This document shows positions 9,535-18,664 of a stretch of 64,000 bases of DNA, one piece after another. The notes beneath the pieces were generated by a model. The model was not told the DNA's origin. It did not search any database and saw only the letters and a list, made by a program, of their open reading frames with translations. Every line of letters starts with the position of its first letter. Within the stretch, counting starts at the first letter, position 1. The translations under genes and the position numbers were made by a program. Origin of the DNA: Litoreibacter albidus (GTDB taxonomy: Bacteria; Pseudomonadota; Alphaproteobacteria; Rhodobacterales; Rhodobacteraceae); assembly GCF_900107015.1 (NCBI RefSeq), contig NZ_FNOI01000011.1:23502-87501 (forward strand), read 5' to 3'.

Positions 9535-10373
9535 CACTGCGCATCCTCCTGCAAAGCACGTCGCAGCTCCGTCATATCGGCAATGGCGCGCAGCACGAAG
9601 GGCGTGCCGCACGTCCAGTCACGATCGGCCAGTCGCGCACGCGGCACACCGCGTTGCAACACGCCGATGACGGGGTGGCTTTTGATCTCTTCGGCGCGGG
9701 CAGGCCCACGGTAAGGGCTGCCCGTTATGACAGTTTCGGGGGTCGCCATGGCCAGAACCTCTAGCGGCATAAAGCCCCCCGCCGCAAAGCCCTGTTCGGT
9801 CGCGACATTGGCCAGCCCCGCGTAGTCGAGTATTTGCCCTGCCAAAGTGTTCTCCCCCGACGTGTATCCATTCGCGTAGTAGAGCGCCACGCGCGGCGGG
9901 GTTGCGGCGGCGGCATCCCGCAAGCTTTCCAGCGTTGCATCGAATTCGGCCACTAGCCCCGCCGCGCGGACCTCTCGCCCGAGTACATCGCCCATCTGCA
10001 CCAATCGGTCGCGGACATCCGCCAGTGAATACGCGGGATCAAACACCGCCACGGGAATATCCAGCCGCCGCAGCATATCAACGGTTGCCCGCGCGGTGAA
10101 GCTGCCCGCCAGCACCAGATCGGGCCGCATGAGGTAAACCTCTTCGGCGCGGCTGCTATTCGCGGGGTAGCGCGCCGCTTGTTCTGTCATCGCGGAGATG
10201 CGCGGGTCAGACGCCAACTGTGACACCGATACAAGCTGCCCGCTGTCGGCGACCAGCATCGCCAGTTGGTCCGTGCAAACATTAATCGAAACCACCCGCG
10301 CCGGACTGTCGGCCCACGTGGGTGCTGTCGCGGCCCAAACTGCAGCGCATAGAGAGAGGGCCGCGACGCGCAT
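9534..10373 (-). CDS. btuF: Cobalamin periplasmic binding protein BtuF-type
   Basis: The 279-residue secreted binding protein has a signal peptide ending about ATPTWA-D and the class III fold motifs VVSINVCTDQLAMLVAD (near 28-44) and MRPDLVLAG. It would pass B12 from BtuB to BtuCD. Its start overlaps the btuB stop (TAATG) and its stop overlaps the btuC start. Without the riboswitch this would be called a generic siderophore/B12-type binding protein. Confidence 0.82.
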   Translation of the reverse strand: MRVAALSLCAAVWAATAPTWADSPARVVSINVCTDQLAMLVADSGQLVSVSQLASDPRISAMTEQAARYPANSSRAEEVYLMRPDLVLAGSFTARATVDMLRRLDIPVAVFDPAYSLADVRDRLVQMGDVLGREVRAAGLVAEFDATLESLRDAAAATPPRVALYYANGYTSGENTLAGQILDYAGLANVATEQGFAAGGFMPLEVLAMATPETVITGSPYRGPARAEEIKSHPVIGVLQRGVPRARLADRDWTCGTPFVLRAIADMTELRRALQEDAQ

Positions 10374-12316
10374 TAGAACCGGCTCGCCACGCCAAAGAAC
10401 GCCACGCGCCCCGGCGCGGTGTAGCCGTCCTGTTCCTGATACGACTGGTTGAACAGGTTGCGCGCGCCCCCGCTCAGCCGTACCCCGTCGGTGATGTCAT
10501 GGCTGAAGCCCGCGTTCACGACGGTGTAGTCGTCCAACCGGATCTTGGAGCCGCCAAACGCGGGTGCGGTAAAGTCCATATCATACAATCCTGCCACATG
10601 CCGGACATCCAGATTAAGTCGCGTCCGGTCGTTTGCCATCCGGTACCCCAGTTGCAACAGCGCCTCTTGCTTCGGCCGCCGCACCTCAATGGATCCATCT
10701 GGGTCGCTCGCGTCCAGCCATGTGTAGCTGAACCGCAGATCCAACCGGTCGGTCGCCGCCAGTTCTGCCGCGATTTCGACCCCCTGACGGTCGCTTTTAC
10801 CTGTCTGGTTAACTGGCGTGGACACCCCCGCCACCGGATCGAAGACGGACGTGATCTCGTCCGTCAGCTCCTCCTTGAAATAGGTCAGGTCAAACAGCCC
10901 GCGCCCACCCCAAAACGATTGCTCCACGCCGATGTCCCAGCCTTTGCTGCGTTCAGGCGACAGGTTTGGATTGCCCACGAAATCCGAGAAGAAGCCGAAC
11001 TGTTCGATCAACGTCGGGTTCTGCACCCCCGTGCCGTAGGAGGCATGCAACCGCGTGGTGTCATTGGGCAACCTGTAGGACAGGCCAAGCGCGTAGGTCG
11101 TGGCGTTCTCGAAGGCGTCGTTGAAATCGTGGCGCAGGCTGGCCTGCACATCCAGCGCGTCCGTGATGTTGCCTTGATACTCCAGCACGAATGCCTCCTG
11201 ATCACGGCTGCGCTTGACCAGCTGGCCCGCGCCAAACACAATCGACGCATCGTTTTCTTTGTAGGTCAGACGTTCCGTCTCGGCGGCTACGGTCAACAGA
11301 TGACGCGCCTCGCCAATGGTGCCCGCGTCCAGCGCGAAGGTGGCGCGGTAGGCCAGCTTGCGGCGTGTGCCGCTGTTGTCGCCGTCCTTGGCGCCGGTGC
11401 CGTTGCGTCCCTGCCGATCAAGCGCGCCAAAGGATAGGTCCAGACGGTTTTCCATCCGCCCGCCAAGCGCGGTCGCCTCCAGATAGAGCGAGCCGAACAG
11501 TTCCTGCGTCTCGACATTGGCAATCGAATCCGTCACCAGCCCAGACCGCGTGGCCGCCCCGAAGTTGAACGCATCATTGTCCGCCGTACGGTCGGTGTAG
11601 CGCAGCGTGCCGCCAACGGTGACCGTGTCACTCACGAAATAGCGGCCGTTCAGCGCGTAGGTGGCGTTGGTATCGCCGTCTTCCTCCCCGCCCGCCGTGC
11701 CCGAAATGTCGGAGCCGTTGGTGTTCAGCCGTTGCGCCGCAAAGCTCAGGCCGCCGCGCGCACCGCTGGCACGCAGCGCAAGGTTGCCCTGCACGGTGCC
11801 GTCGCTGCCAAACTCAAGGCCCGCCTGCCCGCTTAGACCATCCTCCGTGGCGCGTTTGGTAGTGATCGAGATCACGCCGCCGATCGCGTTGGAGCCATAA
11901 AGAGACGATTGCGCACCGCGCAAAACCTCAATCCGCTCGATGTCGGCCGCAAGCAGCCCGCCAAAATCATATTCGCCCGTGTTGGGCGCGGCCACCTCAA
12001 CCCCGTCGATCAGCACAAGGGTGTGGTTGCCCTCATGACCGCGCAGCCGCACCTGTGCGATGCCGCCCGCAGACCCCGCCCGCGAGACGGAGATACCCGG
12101 CAAACCCCGCAATACATCGACTGCGTAATCAGCGCCGCGCGCTTCGATCTGCTCGGCGTCCAACACGGTCGCGGCCCGCCCGTAGTCGGAGGCCTCAACG
12201 CTGGTCAACCCGCCCGACAAGACGATTTCGCCAAGGTCGAAGGCGTCTTGCGACATCGCAGATGACGTGGAGATTGTTGTAAAGGCCACGGAGGCCAGCA
12301 AAGAAGAACGCAGCAT
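10373..12316 (-). CDS. btuB: TonB-dependent vitamin B12 receptor BtuB-type
   Basis: This 647-residue receptor has a signal peptide (residues 1-22, ending SAMSQ). The plug has VLDAEQIEARGADYAVDVLRGLPG, the RLRGHEGNHTLVLIDGVEV motif and QSSLYGSNAIGGVI. The long barrel ends in a terminal Phe (FFGVASRF). BtuB-family proteins import cobalamin across the outer membrane with TonB. A cobalamin riboswitch lies in the leader about 130 bp upstream, which strongly supports the substrate. It is the first gene of the four-gene btu operon. Confidence 0.93.
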   Translation of the reverse strand: MLRSSLLASVAFTTISTSSAMSQDAFDLGEIVLSGGLTSVEASDYGRAATVLDAEQIEARGADYAVDVLRGLPGISVSRAGSAGGIAQVRLRGHEGNHTLVLIDGVEVAAPNTGEYDFGGLLAADIERIEVLRGAQSSLYGSNAIGGVISITTKRATEDGLSGQAGLEFGSDGTVQGNLALRASGARGGLSFAAQRLNTNGSDISGTAGGEEDGDTNATYALNGRYFVSDTVTVGGTLRYTDRTADNDAFNFGAATRSGLVTDSIANVETQELFGSLYLEATALGGRMENRLDLSFGALDRQGRNGTGAKDGDNSGTRRKLAYRATFALDAGTIGEARHLLTVAAETERLTYKENDASIVFGAGQLVKRSRDQEAFVLEYQGNITDALDVQASLRHDFNDAFENATTYALGLSYRLPNDTTRLHASYGTGVQNPTLIEQFGFFSDFVGNPNLSPERSKGWDIGVEQSFWGGRGLFDLTYFKEELTDEITSVFDPVAGVSTPVNQTGKSDRQGVEIAAELAATDRLDLRFSYTWLDASDPDGSIEVRRPKQEALLQLGYRMANDRTRLNLDVRHVAGLYDMDFTAPAFGGSKIRLDDYTVVNAGFSHDITDGVRLSGGARNLFNQSYQEQDGYTAPGRVAFFGVASRF

Positions 12317-12449
12317 GTCTTATCCCTCAGGATGCGGCCCATCATAGGTCCGCAGGTCAGATATGTCATTTGAGGGTTGGCCCCCCGCAGACGGTGAAAA
12401 CACCACAAGCGGAAGCTCCGCAGCCCCGACGCCCCTCGCGTCCGGACAG

Positions 12450-12645
12450 GGTGAACACCTCGGCAGGTCTCCTGACTTGCGGGTCGATGCTTAGCCGGAC
12501 CTTCCCATCACGGCTGGCGTGACAGTGGCATGTGTCGGCTTCGCTCTCCGCTTACAGTTGCGGGGGCAGTCGTGGCGTTGGCCCAAAGGCCGCACCACGT
12601 TCCCTTTTAACCGGACAGCGTACTGCCCAGACCGAAGTACGGCCC
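12450..12645 (-). ncRNA. Cobalamin riboswitch in the btuB leader
   Basis: Read on the minus strand, this stretch shows the family's conserved blocks in order: GGGAACGTGGTGC, CTGCCCCCGCAACTGTAAGC (the B12 box core), GCCACTGT, a GGGAAGGTCC stem, and AAGTCAGGAGACCTGCC near the 3' end. These match the adenosylcobalamin-sensing class. Family behaviour: B12 binding in the leader lowers downstream expression, so btuB-btuF-btuC-btuD should be shut off when cobalamin is plentiful. Boundaries are approximate. Confidence 0.96.
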
Positions 12646-12865
12646 TGATACAAAGGATATGCGCAATTGGGAAGGCCCCAAGGCAGCCCCGACGAACGAT
12701 TTGACGCGCGACGTGACGTCCCATATAGACGGGAAAATATATCCCTAGTATTTCTATCGGATATAGAGGATGCCTTGACCGCACCCTGTCAGACGACAAC
12801 ATGCTCCAGCGACGCGCCACACGACGGGTGCGCCCTAGCCAGAGCCTCAACCGCCGGAGCCCCCA
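12646..12865. promoter_or_regulatory. Divergent promoter region of the btu and tonB-exbB operons
   Basis: This 220-bp spacer must contain the btuB promoter (minus strand, before the riboswitch) and the promoter of the plus-strand energiser operon. An AT-rich stretch with imperfect symmetry lies at about 12725-12770. I recognise no named operator in it. Confidence 0.35.
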
Positions 12866-13285
12866 ATGCGACGCATTCTACCACTCTCTTTCTGCCTGTT
12901 CGCCGCCGCGGCACCGGCCCTGTCACAAGACGCCACCGCAGGCGCGCTGACGGTCGAGTTAAACACGACCCAAGCCAGCGCCGACGCCTGCACCTTGTCC
13001 TTCATGGTCACTAACGACACAGGCACCGCCATTGACAAAGCCGTGTTTGAGACCGTCTTGTTCAACGCATCGGGCGCGGTGCAAAGCCTGACCCTCTTCG
13101 ACTTCGGCACCCTGCCGCCAAACCGCCCCCGCGTGCGCCAGTTTGCTGTGCCCAACATGGCCTGCGCCGACCTCAGCCGGATTTTGTTCAACGGTGCAAG
13201 CACCTGCACGGCAGCGGACGCGGGCGTCTGCGACACGGCGCTAAAGCCCGTATCGCGCGTGGGTAGCGTGGAGGTGCTGGGCTGA
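12866..13285 (+). CDS. Small secreted protein, first gene of the exbB-exbD-tonB operon
   Basis: The 139-residue product has a clear signal peptide (about 1-20, ending ALSQ) and a small mature domain with five Cys (NTTQASADACTLSF, NMACADLS, STCTAADAGVCDTALK), suggesting disulphides in the periplasm. The pattern TVELN...CTLSFMVTNDTG looks like a short immunoglobulin-like beta domain. I do not recognise a named family. Its TGA overlaps the exbB ATG, so it is translated with the energiser and may be an accessory of it. Function unknown. Confidence 0.7.
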   Translation: MRRILPLSFCLFAAAAPALSQDATAGALTVELNTTQASADACTLSFMVTNDTGTAIDKAVFETVLFNASGAVQSLTLFDFGTLPPNRPRVRQFAVPNMACADLSRILFNGASTCTAADAGVCDTALKPVSRVGSVEVLG

Positions 13286-13950
13286 TGGAAATCTCGCTTC
13301 CCACATTCTTTGATCCCCTCCTGACCATCGCCCACATAGGCGGGCCGGTTGTCGTCATCCTTATGGCCGTGTCCGTGCTGACGCTGGCCGTGATCCTCTA
13401 CAAAATCTGGCAGTTCACCGCCGCAGGCGTCGGCCGTCACAAAGCATTGTCGGAAGCCATCGCCGCGTGGGACGCGGGCGACCGAAGCGTAGCGCGCGCA
13501 GCCCTTGATCGCTCCACCAGCTATCTGGCCCCTGTCGTTGATATGGCGCTCTCTGGCCGTAGTGCCGCGTCCGACCGTCTGCTCTCCGAGGCAGAGCTGC
13601 GTTTCGGCAAGCTTGAACGCGGTCTGCGGTTCCTCGATTCCGTCGCGCAGCTTGCGCCGCTGTTAGGTCTGTTCGGCACCGTTCTGGGCATGATCGAGGC
13701 GTTTCAATCCTTGCAGGACGCGGGTGCACAAGTGGACCCGTCCATCCTCGCTGGCGGCATCTGGGTGGCGCTGCTCACCACCGCTGTCGGGCTGGTCGTG
13801 GCGATGCCAACCGCGCTGATCCTAAGCTGGTTCGAGGGCCGCATGGAGACAGAGCGCGTCTTTGCCGAAAAAGCCATCCAAACCATGCTGGCCCCGACCG
13901 GAGCAGCGGCCCCCGCTGACACCCCCCAGATGGTGGCAACCCATGGCTAA
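13285..13950 (+). CDS. exbB: ExbB/TolQ/MotA-family proton channel protein
   Basis: The 221-residue inner-membrane protein has a first hydrophobic helix (about 20-40). The characteristic paired helices follow: LRFLDSVAQLAPLLGLFGTVLGMIEAF (about 115-140) and GGIWVALLTTAVGLVVAMPTALI (about 158-180). ExbB pentamers form the scaffold that uses the proton motive force to energise TonB. It starts at the base where the upstream secreted gene ends. Confidence 0.93.
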   Translation: MEISLPTFFDPLLTIAHIGGPVVVILMAVSVLTLAVILYKIWQFTAAGVGRHKALSEAIAAWDAGDRSVARAALDRSTSYLAPVVDMALSGRSAASDRLLSEAELRFGKLERGLRFLDSVAQLAPLLGLFGTVLGMIEAFQSLQDAGAQVDPSILAGGIWVALLTTAVGLVVAMPTALILSWFEGRMETERVFAEKAIQTMLAPTGAAAPADTPQMVATHG

Positions 13951-14314
13951 GGCCCGCAAACGGCGGCGCAGACTGTCGATGACGTCGCTGATCGACGTCA
14001 TCTTCCTGCTGCTTCTGTTCTTCATGCTCACCTCCACCTTTTCCAAGTTTTCGGAGGTCGAGCTGGCCGCCAACGCAGGCACCGGTGCCATGGCACAGAC
14101 GACTCCGCCAGTGTTCTTGCGGCTGGGCCAAGACAGCCTCAGCGTGAACGGCGATCCGTTGGAGATCACCGCGCTGGCCGAAGGTCTGCCCGACACCGAA
14201 ACGACGCTGATCGTGGCCTTGCAAGACGGTGTGAACGCCCAACGGCTGACCGACCTTCTCGTCGCCCTGCGGGCCTTCCCGAAGCTGACCGTTACCCTCT
14301 TGGGGGCGTCCTGA
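13943..14314 (+). CDS. exbD: ExbD-family protein 1 (with the conserved Asp)
   Basis: The 123-residue protein begins at the ATG inside the end of exbB. A basic N-terminus is followed by the helix MTSLIDVIFLLLLFFML, in which D18 is the proton-carrying Asp of the ExbD/TolR family. The periplasmic domain follows. It works as part of the ExbB5-ExbD2 motor. A second exbD lies immediately downstream. Confidence 0.92.
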   Translation: MAKARKRRRRLSMTSLIDVIFLLLLFFMLTSTFSKFSEVELAANAGTGAMAQTTPPVFLRLGQDSLSVNGDPLEITALAEGLPDTETTLIVALQDGVNAQRLTDLLVALRAFPKLTVTLLGAS

Positions 14315-14315
14315 T

Positions 14316-14705
14316 ATGCGCAGATTGGCCAAGGCAAAACCGCAACGCGAACCGACCATTGCACTCATCAACATCGTGTTTCTAATGCTGGTGTTTTTCA
14401 TGGTGGCAGGCACCCTCGCCCAACCGTTGGACAAGACGCTGAACCTTGTGGACACCCGTGATCTGGAAGGCCGCGCGCCCCCCGATACGCTTGTGATCCA
14501 CGCCGATGGCAGGCTGTCCTATCAAGGCGCAGACCAGCCCGATGCCGCCGCCTACCTGTCCAGCCTAAGCGCGGAAGACCGCACGGTGATCCGCATCGTC
14601 CCCGACCGCGCGTTGCCCGCCACAGACATGATCCGTATCGCCCGCGACCTGCGCGGCGCAGGGGCGGGTAAAATCATGATCGTCACCGAACGGGGCCTAG
14701 AATGA
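14316..14705 (+). CDS. ExbD-family protein 2 (Asn in place of the conserved Asp)
   Basis: The 129-residue ExbD paralogue begins one base after the first exbD ends. Its single N-terminal helix reads TIALINIVFLMLVFFMV, so N19 stands where the family has the essential Asp. The periplasmic part (NLVDTRDLEGR to VTERGLE) keeps the ExbD/TolR pattern. Because the motor holds two ExbD chains, a mixed pair with one protonatable Asp is possible. It overlaps tonB by ATGA. Confidence 0.88.
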   Translation: MRRLAKAKPQREPTIALINIVFLMLVFFMVAGTLAQPLDKTLNLVDTRDLEGRAPPDTLVIHADGRLSYQGADQPDAAAYLSSLSAEDRTVIRIVPDRALPATDMIRIARDLRGAGAGKIMIVTERGLE

Positions 14706-15553
14706 TTGCCACCTCCCGCACTATAAAGATCGCCGCCGTGATGCTCGCGGCGGGGGCTCACCTTGGGGTCTCCGGCGCGTTGGCCCCCGACGCAAAAGTG
14801 GAAATTGAAAGCAGCGCTGGCGCCGCCGAAGCACGGCTAGGCGCAAACTTCGCCGATATGAGCGCGGGCACTTTAACCCCCGCCAAGGTGGAAACGGTAA
14901 CAGAAGCCGTGCAACCGAAGCCAATCGTGACGGCGCCCCAGCCAGTCACGGCCGCGGCGCCAAAGGCCACACCCGCGCCCGACCCGACCGCGCTGGCCGT
15001 GCTCTCGCCCGTGGCAGCTGCCCCGTTAACGCCCAGCACGCCGAAACAGATCATCAAGGCCGCGCCAGAGGATGCCGCCGCGACCTCCCCCCGCCCGAAA
15101 CGGCGCGACCCCGATCTCGCCCCGCGCAAACCGGTGAAAGTCGCCAAAGCCGCCCCTGCCAAGAAAAAGGCCCCGAAGGCCAAGCGCGACACCGGAAAAG
15201 TGAGCAACCGGCAGGGTGCCGCCACTGGCACCGAGACCGCGCGTGCCGCGTCGCAAGGCACACAAAAAAGCCGCGCGGCGAAGAGCGGCAACGCCGCCGC
15301 CAGCAATTACCCGGGCAAGGTCATGCACCGCATCTCGCGCATCCGCAAACCCAACGTCAGCACGCGCGGCGTCGCCGTAGTGTCCTTCGCAATCGCGTCA
15401 AGCGGACAACTCAGCAGCCTATCCATCGCCCGCAGTTCCGGCTCGGCGGCGCTCGATAAAGCCGCGTTAGGTGTAATCCGCAAAGCCCAACCCTTCCCCG
15501 CCCCACCGCACGGAGCACGGCGCAGCTTTTCAATCAAAATCAAGGGTAGGTAG
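14702..15553 (+). CDS. tonB: TonB energy-transducing protein
   Basis: The 283-residue protein has an N-terminal membrane helix (about 8-28) with His20, which matches the functionally important His of TonB signal anchors. A long Ala/Pro/Lys-rich span (about 60-205) crosses the periplasm. The C-terminal TonB domain contains YPGKVMHRI, GVAVVSFAIASSGQLSSLSIARSSGS and LDKAALGVIRKAQPFPAPP. It couples ExbB-ExbD to the haem and B12 receptors encoded nearby. Start is the ATG overlapping the second exbD. Confidence 0.93.
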   Translation: MIATSRTIKIAAVMLAAGAHLGVSGALAPDAKVEIESSAGAAEARLGANFADMSAGTLTPAKVETVTEAVQPKPIVTAPQPVTAAAPKATPAPDPTALAVLSPVAAAPLTPSTPKQIIKAAPEDAAATSPRPKRRDPDLAPRKPVKVAKAAPAKKKAPKAKRDTGKVSNRQGAATGTETARAASQGTQKSRAAKSGNAAASNYPGKVMHRISRIRKPNVSTRGVAVVSFAIASSGQLSSLSIARSSGSAALDKAALGVIRKAQPFPAPPHGARRSFSIKIKGR

Positions 15554-15557
15554 TCAG

Positions 15558-15915
15558 AGCGCCGACCCGACTGCCGCAGTCACTTCTACATATCGTAGCC
15601 AAGCCATGGCAGTCGGCGACGTGTTATTCGTCTCAGGCCAGTTGCCAATCGACCCGTCCACGGGCGGTTTTTCCGCGACGGGTGCCGTTGGACAGAGGCG
15701 CCAATGCCTCGCGAACATTAACGCCATCGCCGAGGCTGCAGGGGCCGATATATCGCGGACAGTGAAGACGACGATCCTGCTCACCGATCTGTCAGGATGT
15801 GCCTAAATCAACGAAGAATACGGCAAGGCATTTCAAGCCCCCTTCCCTGCAAGAGCGTGCTATGAAGTCTCCGCCCTCCCTAAAGGGGCACTCGTGGAAG
15901 TCGAAGCTGTTTCTT
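15558..15915 (+). pseudogene. Degraded RidA-family gene
   Basis: One frame reads as a nearly whole RidA/YjgF protein: YRSQAMAVGDVLFVSGQ, PIDPSTGGF, CLANINAIAEAAGAD, VKTTILLTDLS, then [30 protein letters not shown]. An in-frame TAA at 15804-15806 sits where the family usually has Glu, and the first residues have lost the usual IGPYSQA pattern and a start. The 3' part lies antisense to the end of the AraC gene. RidA enzymes deaminate reactive enamine/imine intermediates. An intact relative lies at 19404-19802. Confidence 0.8.
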
Positions 15916-16845
15916 ATTCGCGAAAGCGCCGGGCGAGACGCCCTCGTGCCGAGTGAAGGCGAGCCCGAATGCGCTGGCGGACCCGTAGCCGACCTTCAGC
16001 GCGATCTCGGCATTTGTCAGACCGCCGTGCCGCAGCAAGGTCTTGGCGACCGCCATACGCCAGTCAGTTGCGTATTCCATCGGCGCGCGGCCAACCTGCT
16101 TGCGGAACCGCTCGAAAAATCCGGAGCGGGACATACCCGCCGCCCGCGCCATGTCTGACACGGATAGGGCGCTGCCCGCCTCGGCGTGGATACGTTGCAA
16201 GGCGCCGGCCAATTTCGGATCCGACAAGCCGCGCAGGAGCCCCGGCGGCAAGGTCGCCGCCGGCCCCGAGCGCAGGGCCTCAATCAGCAGGACCTCCAGC
16301 AAGCGCTCCAAGATCATCCCGCGCCCCGGTCGGTCGGCGCGGGTTTCCTCGTGGATGACTGGCACCAAACCCGTCAGACGGCTCTGCCCTGAAACGTGGA
16401 TCATATCGGGCAGCAGTGACACAAGCAGGTCACTGGCTGGCGTGTCGAAGCTGCAATGCCCGACCAGAGCGCGAACATCGACCGGGGCCTCTGACACGCC
16501 CAACCGGAACCGCCCGGGACCGGTTTCCAAAGGCACGCGGGGCACATGCGGCGGCGGCGGCACCTCGCTCGACATCGTAAAGCCCTGCAAGTGCGGGATC
16601 AGGACGAAATCTCCGGCCCTCAACGTGACCGGATCGCGCCCTGTGATGTGCAATCGGCACTGCCCTTCAACCATCGCGCAATAGAAGGGGCTGGCCATGT
16701 CGTGACGCTCCACCAACCACTGGCCGCCAGCCTCGACCATCTTCGATATGGACACCGCAGGCTTCAGCAGGGTCACGACGCTGGACAGAGGATCTGACGG
16801 GGTGTCGAGCATGAATCTGGACGCTTGATGAATTATTTTGGACAC
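15880..16845 (-). CDS. AraC-family transcriptional regulator (cupin_6 type)
   Basis: The 321-residue protein has an N-terminal cupin-like sensor domain (about 20-190) and a C-terminal AraC helix-turn-helix pair: [31 protein letters not shown] and [31 protein letters not shown]. It diverges from the SDR gene at 16911 and probably controls it. Its last 12 residues are encoded opposite the ridA remnant, so the C-terminus may have been reshaped by that junction. Confidence 0.9.
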   Translation of the reverse strand: MSKIIHQASRFMLDTPSDPLSSVVTLLKPAVSISKMVEAGGQWLVERHDMASPFYCAMVEGQCRLHITGRDPVTLRAGDFVLIPHLQGFTMSSEVPPPPHVPRVPLETGPGRFRLGVSEAPVDVRALVGHCSFDTPASDLLVSLLPDMIHVSGQSRLTGLVPVIHEETRADRPGRGMILERLLEVLLIEALRSGPAATLPPGLLRGLSDPKLAGALQRIHAEAGSALSVSDMARAAGMSRSGFFERFRKQVGRAPMEYATDWRMAVAKTLLRHGGLTNAEIALKVGYGSASAFGLAFTRHEGVSPGAFANKKQLRLPRVPL

Positions 16846-16910
16846 CTGAATATAGAATGACCGAACACTGCCGTCTATCTCCTTTTCATCATAGACAAGG
16901 AGATCTGAAA

Positions 16911-17669
16911 ATGCCCCGTATTCTCATCACTGGTTGTTCCTCCGGCTTCGGCCAAGCCATCGCCGCGCAGTTTCTCGATCAGGGCTGGGACGTCATCGCG
17001 ACAATGCGCTCGCCCTCCGCCGCAGGGCTGCCAGAGGGCGAGCGCCTAAAAGTTCTCGCCTTGGACGTGACCGACCCAGAAAGCATTGCCGCTGCGGTTG
17101 CCGATGCGGGGCAGATCGACGCGCTGGTGAACAACGCAGGTGTCGGCATGCTCAATGTGCTGGAAGGGGCAGACATAGACCGAGTCCGCGAATTATTTGA
17201 AACGAATGTGTTGGGTGCGATGGCGATGACCCGTGCTGTGATGCCCGCAATGCGGACGCAGCGAAACGGTGTCATCGTTAACGTCAGTTCCAGCGTGACC
17301 CTGCGCCCGCTTCCCGCCCTGTCGATCTACTCTGCCAGCAAGGCCGCCCTGAATGCCTTTACCGAAAGCTTCGCGCTGGAGGCGGCGGAATTTGGCGTCC
17401 GTGTCAGGTTGGTCCTTCCCGGCAGCGCAAAGGCAACATCGTTCGGGCAAAATGCAGTCGCGCGAATGGGCATGGATATCCCCCAAGCCTACGGCCCGTT
17501 CGTGCAGGCTTACGTTCAGAGCCTCCAATCCGAGGCCAAGAAAACCGAGGTGGGCGATGTCGCGCAGGCTGTCTGGCGCGCCGTTACCGATGAGACCGCG
17601 CCAATGAAGCTGCCCGCCGGCGCCGACGCGACGGCTTTGTTTCGCGAAGAAGGCCTGCCTGTGGGCTGA
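16911..17669 (+). CDS. Short-chain dehydrogenase/reductase
   Basis: This 252-residue classical SDR has the cofactor motif TGCSSGFG, the NNAG motif in LVNNAGVGM and the catalytic YSASK (preceded by the Ser in VNVSSSV). The ATG at 16911 has a good AAGGAG site, so the longer frame upstream is not used. Substrate unknown. It diverges from an AraC regulator and is followed by an alpha/beta hydrolase on the same strand, possibly co-expressed. Confidence 0.92.
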   Translation: MPRILITGCSSGFGQAIAAQFLDQGWDVIATMRSPSAAGLPEGERLKVLALDVTDPESIAAAVADAGQIDALVNNAGVGMLNVLEGADIDRVRELFETNVLGAMAMTRAVMPAMRTQRNGVIVNVSSSVTLRPLPALSIYSASKAALNAFTESFALEAAEFGVRVRLVLPGSAKATSFGQNAVARMGMDIPQAYGPFVQAYVQSLQSEAKKTEVGDVAQAVWRAVTDETAPMKLPAGADATALFREEGLPVG

Positions 17670-17722
17670 TCCATAGGCCACAGCAAGCCACCCAATTATC
17701 CCCGCCACAAGGAACCGCTCCG

Positions 17723-18664
17723 ATGAACCGATTGATCAATGCCTCCCGCGCCCTGCCAACGCCAGACCCGCAACTCACTGTGGCCTATTCACCGATCAAG
17801 CTGCCCATGGAGGGCCGTCAGCCACTTGAGTTGCGCCTCACGGCACCTGCGACCGGATACAACTTACCCATCGTGATCTTGTCGCATGGGTTCGGTCCCT
17901 CGAATTACATCCCGTCCAAGGACGGCTACGCCCCGCTTGCGCAGTTCTGGGCGGAGCGCGGGATGGTCGTCATACAGCCCACACATGCAAGCTCACGCGT
18001 AGCGGGGCTTGATCCTGATTTGCCTGCGGGCCCGTTTTTCTGGCGGGAACGGGTGAACGAAATACGCGCTATCCTCGATCAGCTTGATCAGGTTGAGCTT
18101 CAGGCGCCAACCATAGCCGGTCGATTGGATCGCGCTCAAATCGCAGTAGCAGGCCACTCCTTCGGCGGCTTTACATGCAGCCTGCTGCTTGGTGCAAAGT
18201 TGCAAAGCGAAGACTTCTCTGATCCACGTATCAGGGCAGGCATTCTGCTCGCGTCCCCCGGTCGGGGCGGCACCGATCTGACACCTGAAAGCGCGGCGCG
18301 CTTTCCCTTCTTCGACCTCGATTTTAGTGGGATCAGGGTCCCGACCCTCGTGGTCTGCGGTGCCGACGATACCCCACACTTCACGCCCCGTGGTCCTGAA
18401 TGGCACGCTGATGCGTTTCATGACGCGCCCGGCGGCGAGGCCTTGTTGACAATCAAAGGCGTCGGCCACGGGTTGGGCGGGATCGCGGGGTGGGACGCGC
18501 GCGAAACCGAGACAGAAGACCCAGATGCACTGGAAGCCACACGGCGGCTGACCTTGGCCTGGCTCAGAACCCGATTATCAATCGATGCCACCGCATGGGT
18601 CCGGAGCCAATCCGCACTTGAACAAAATGCAGCGTCCATTGCGAAAGTTGCGCTGGCCCCTTAG
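17723..18664 (+). CDS. Alpha/beta hydrolase (PAF-acetylhydrolase/dienelactone-hydrolase type)
   Basis: The 313-residue cytoplasmic hydrolase has the nucleophile elbow GHSFGG (about residues 149-154), an early oxyanion-side motif LSHGFGPSNY and a late His in VGHGLGG. It has no signal peptide. It follows the SDR gene by about 50 bp and its end overlaps the TetR gene on the other strand by four bases. Substrate not predictable. Confidence 0.85.
   Translation: MNRLINASRALPTPDPQLTVAYSPIKLPMEGRQPLELRLTAPATGYNLPIVILSHGFGPSNYIPSKDGYAPLAQFWAERGMVVIQPTHASSRVAGLDPDLPAGPFFWRERVNEIRAILDQLDQVELQAPTIAGRLDRAQIAVAGHSFGGFTCSLLLGAKLQSEDFSDPRIRAGILLASPGRGGTDLTPESAARFPFFDLDFSGIRVPTLVVCGADDTPHFTPRGPEWHADAFHDAPGGEALLTIKGVGHGLGGIAGWDARETETEDPDALEATRRLTLAWLRTRLSIDATAWVRSQSALEQNAASIAKVALAP

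Noticed and set aside
7799..12316. Siderophore uptake operon
   Set aside because: Receptor and ABC genes alone would allow this, but the cobalamin riboswitch in the leader favours vitamin B12.
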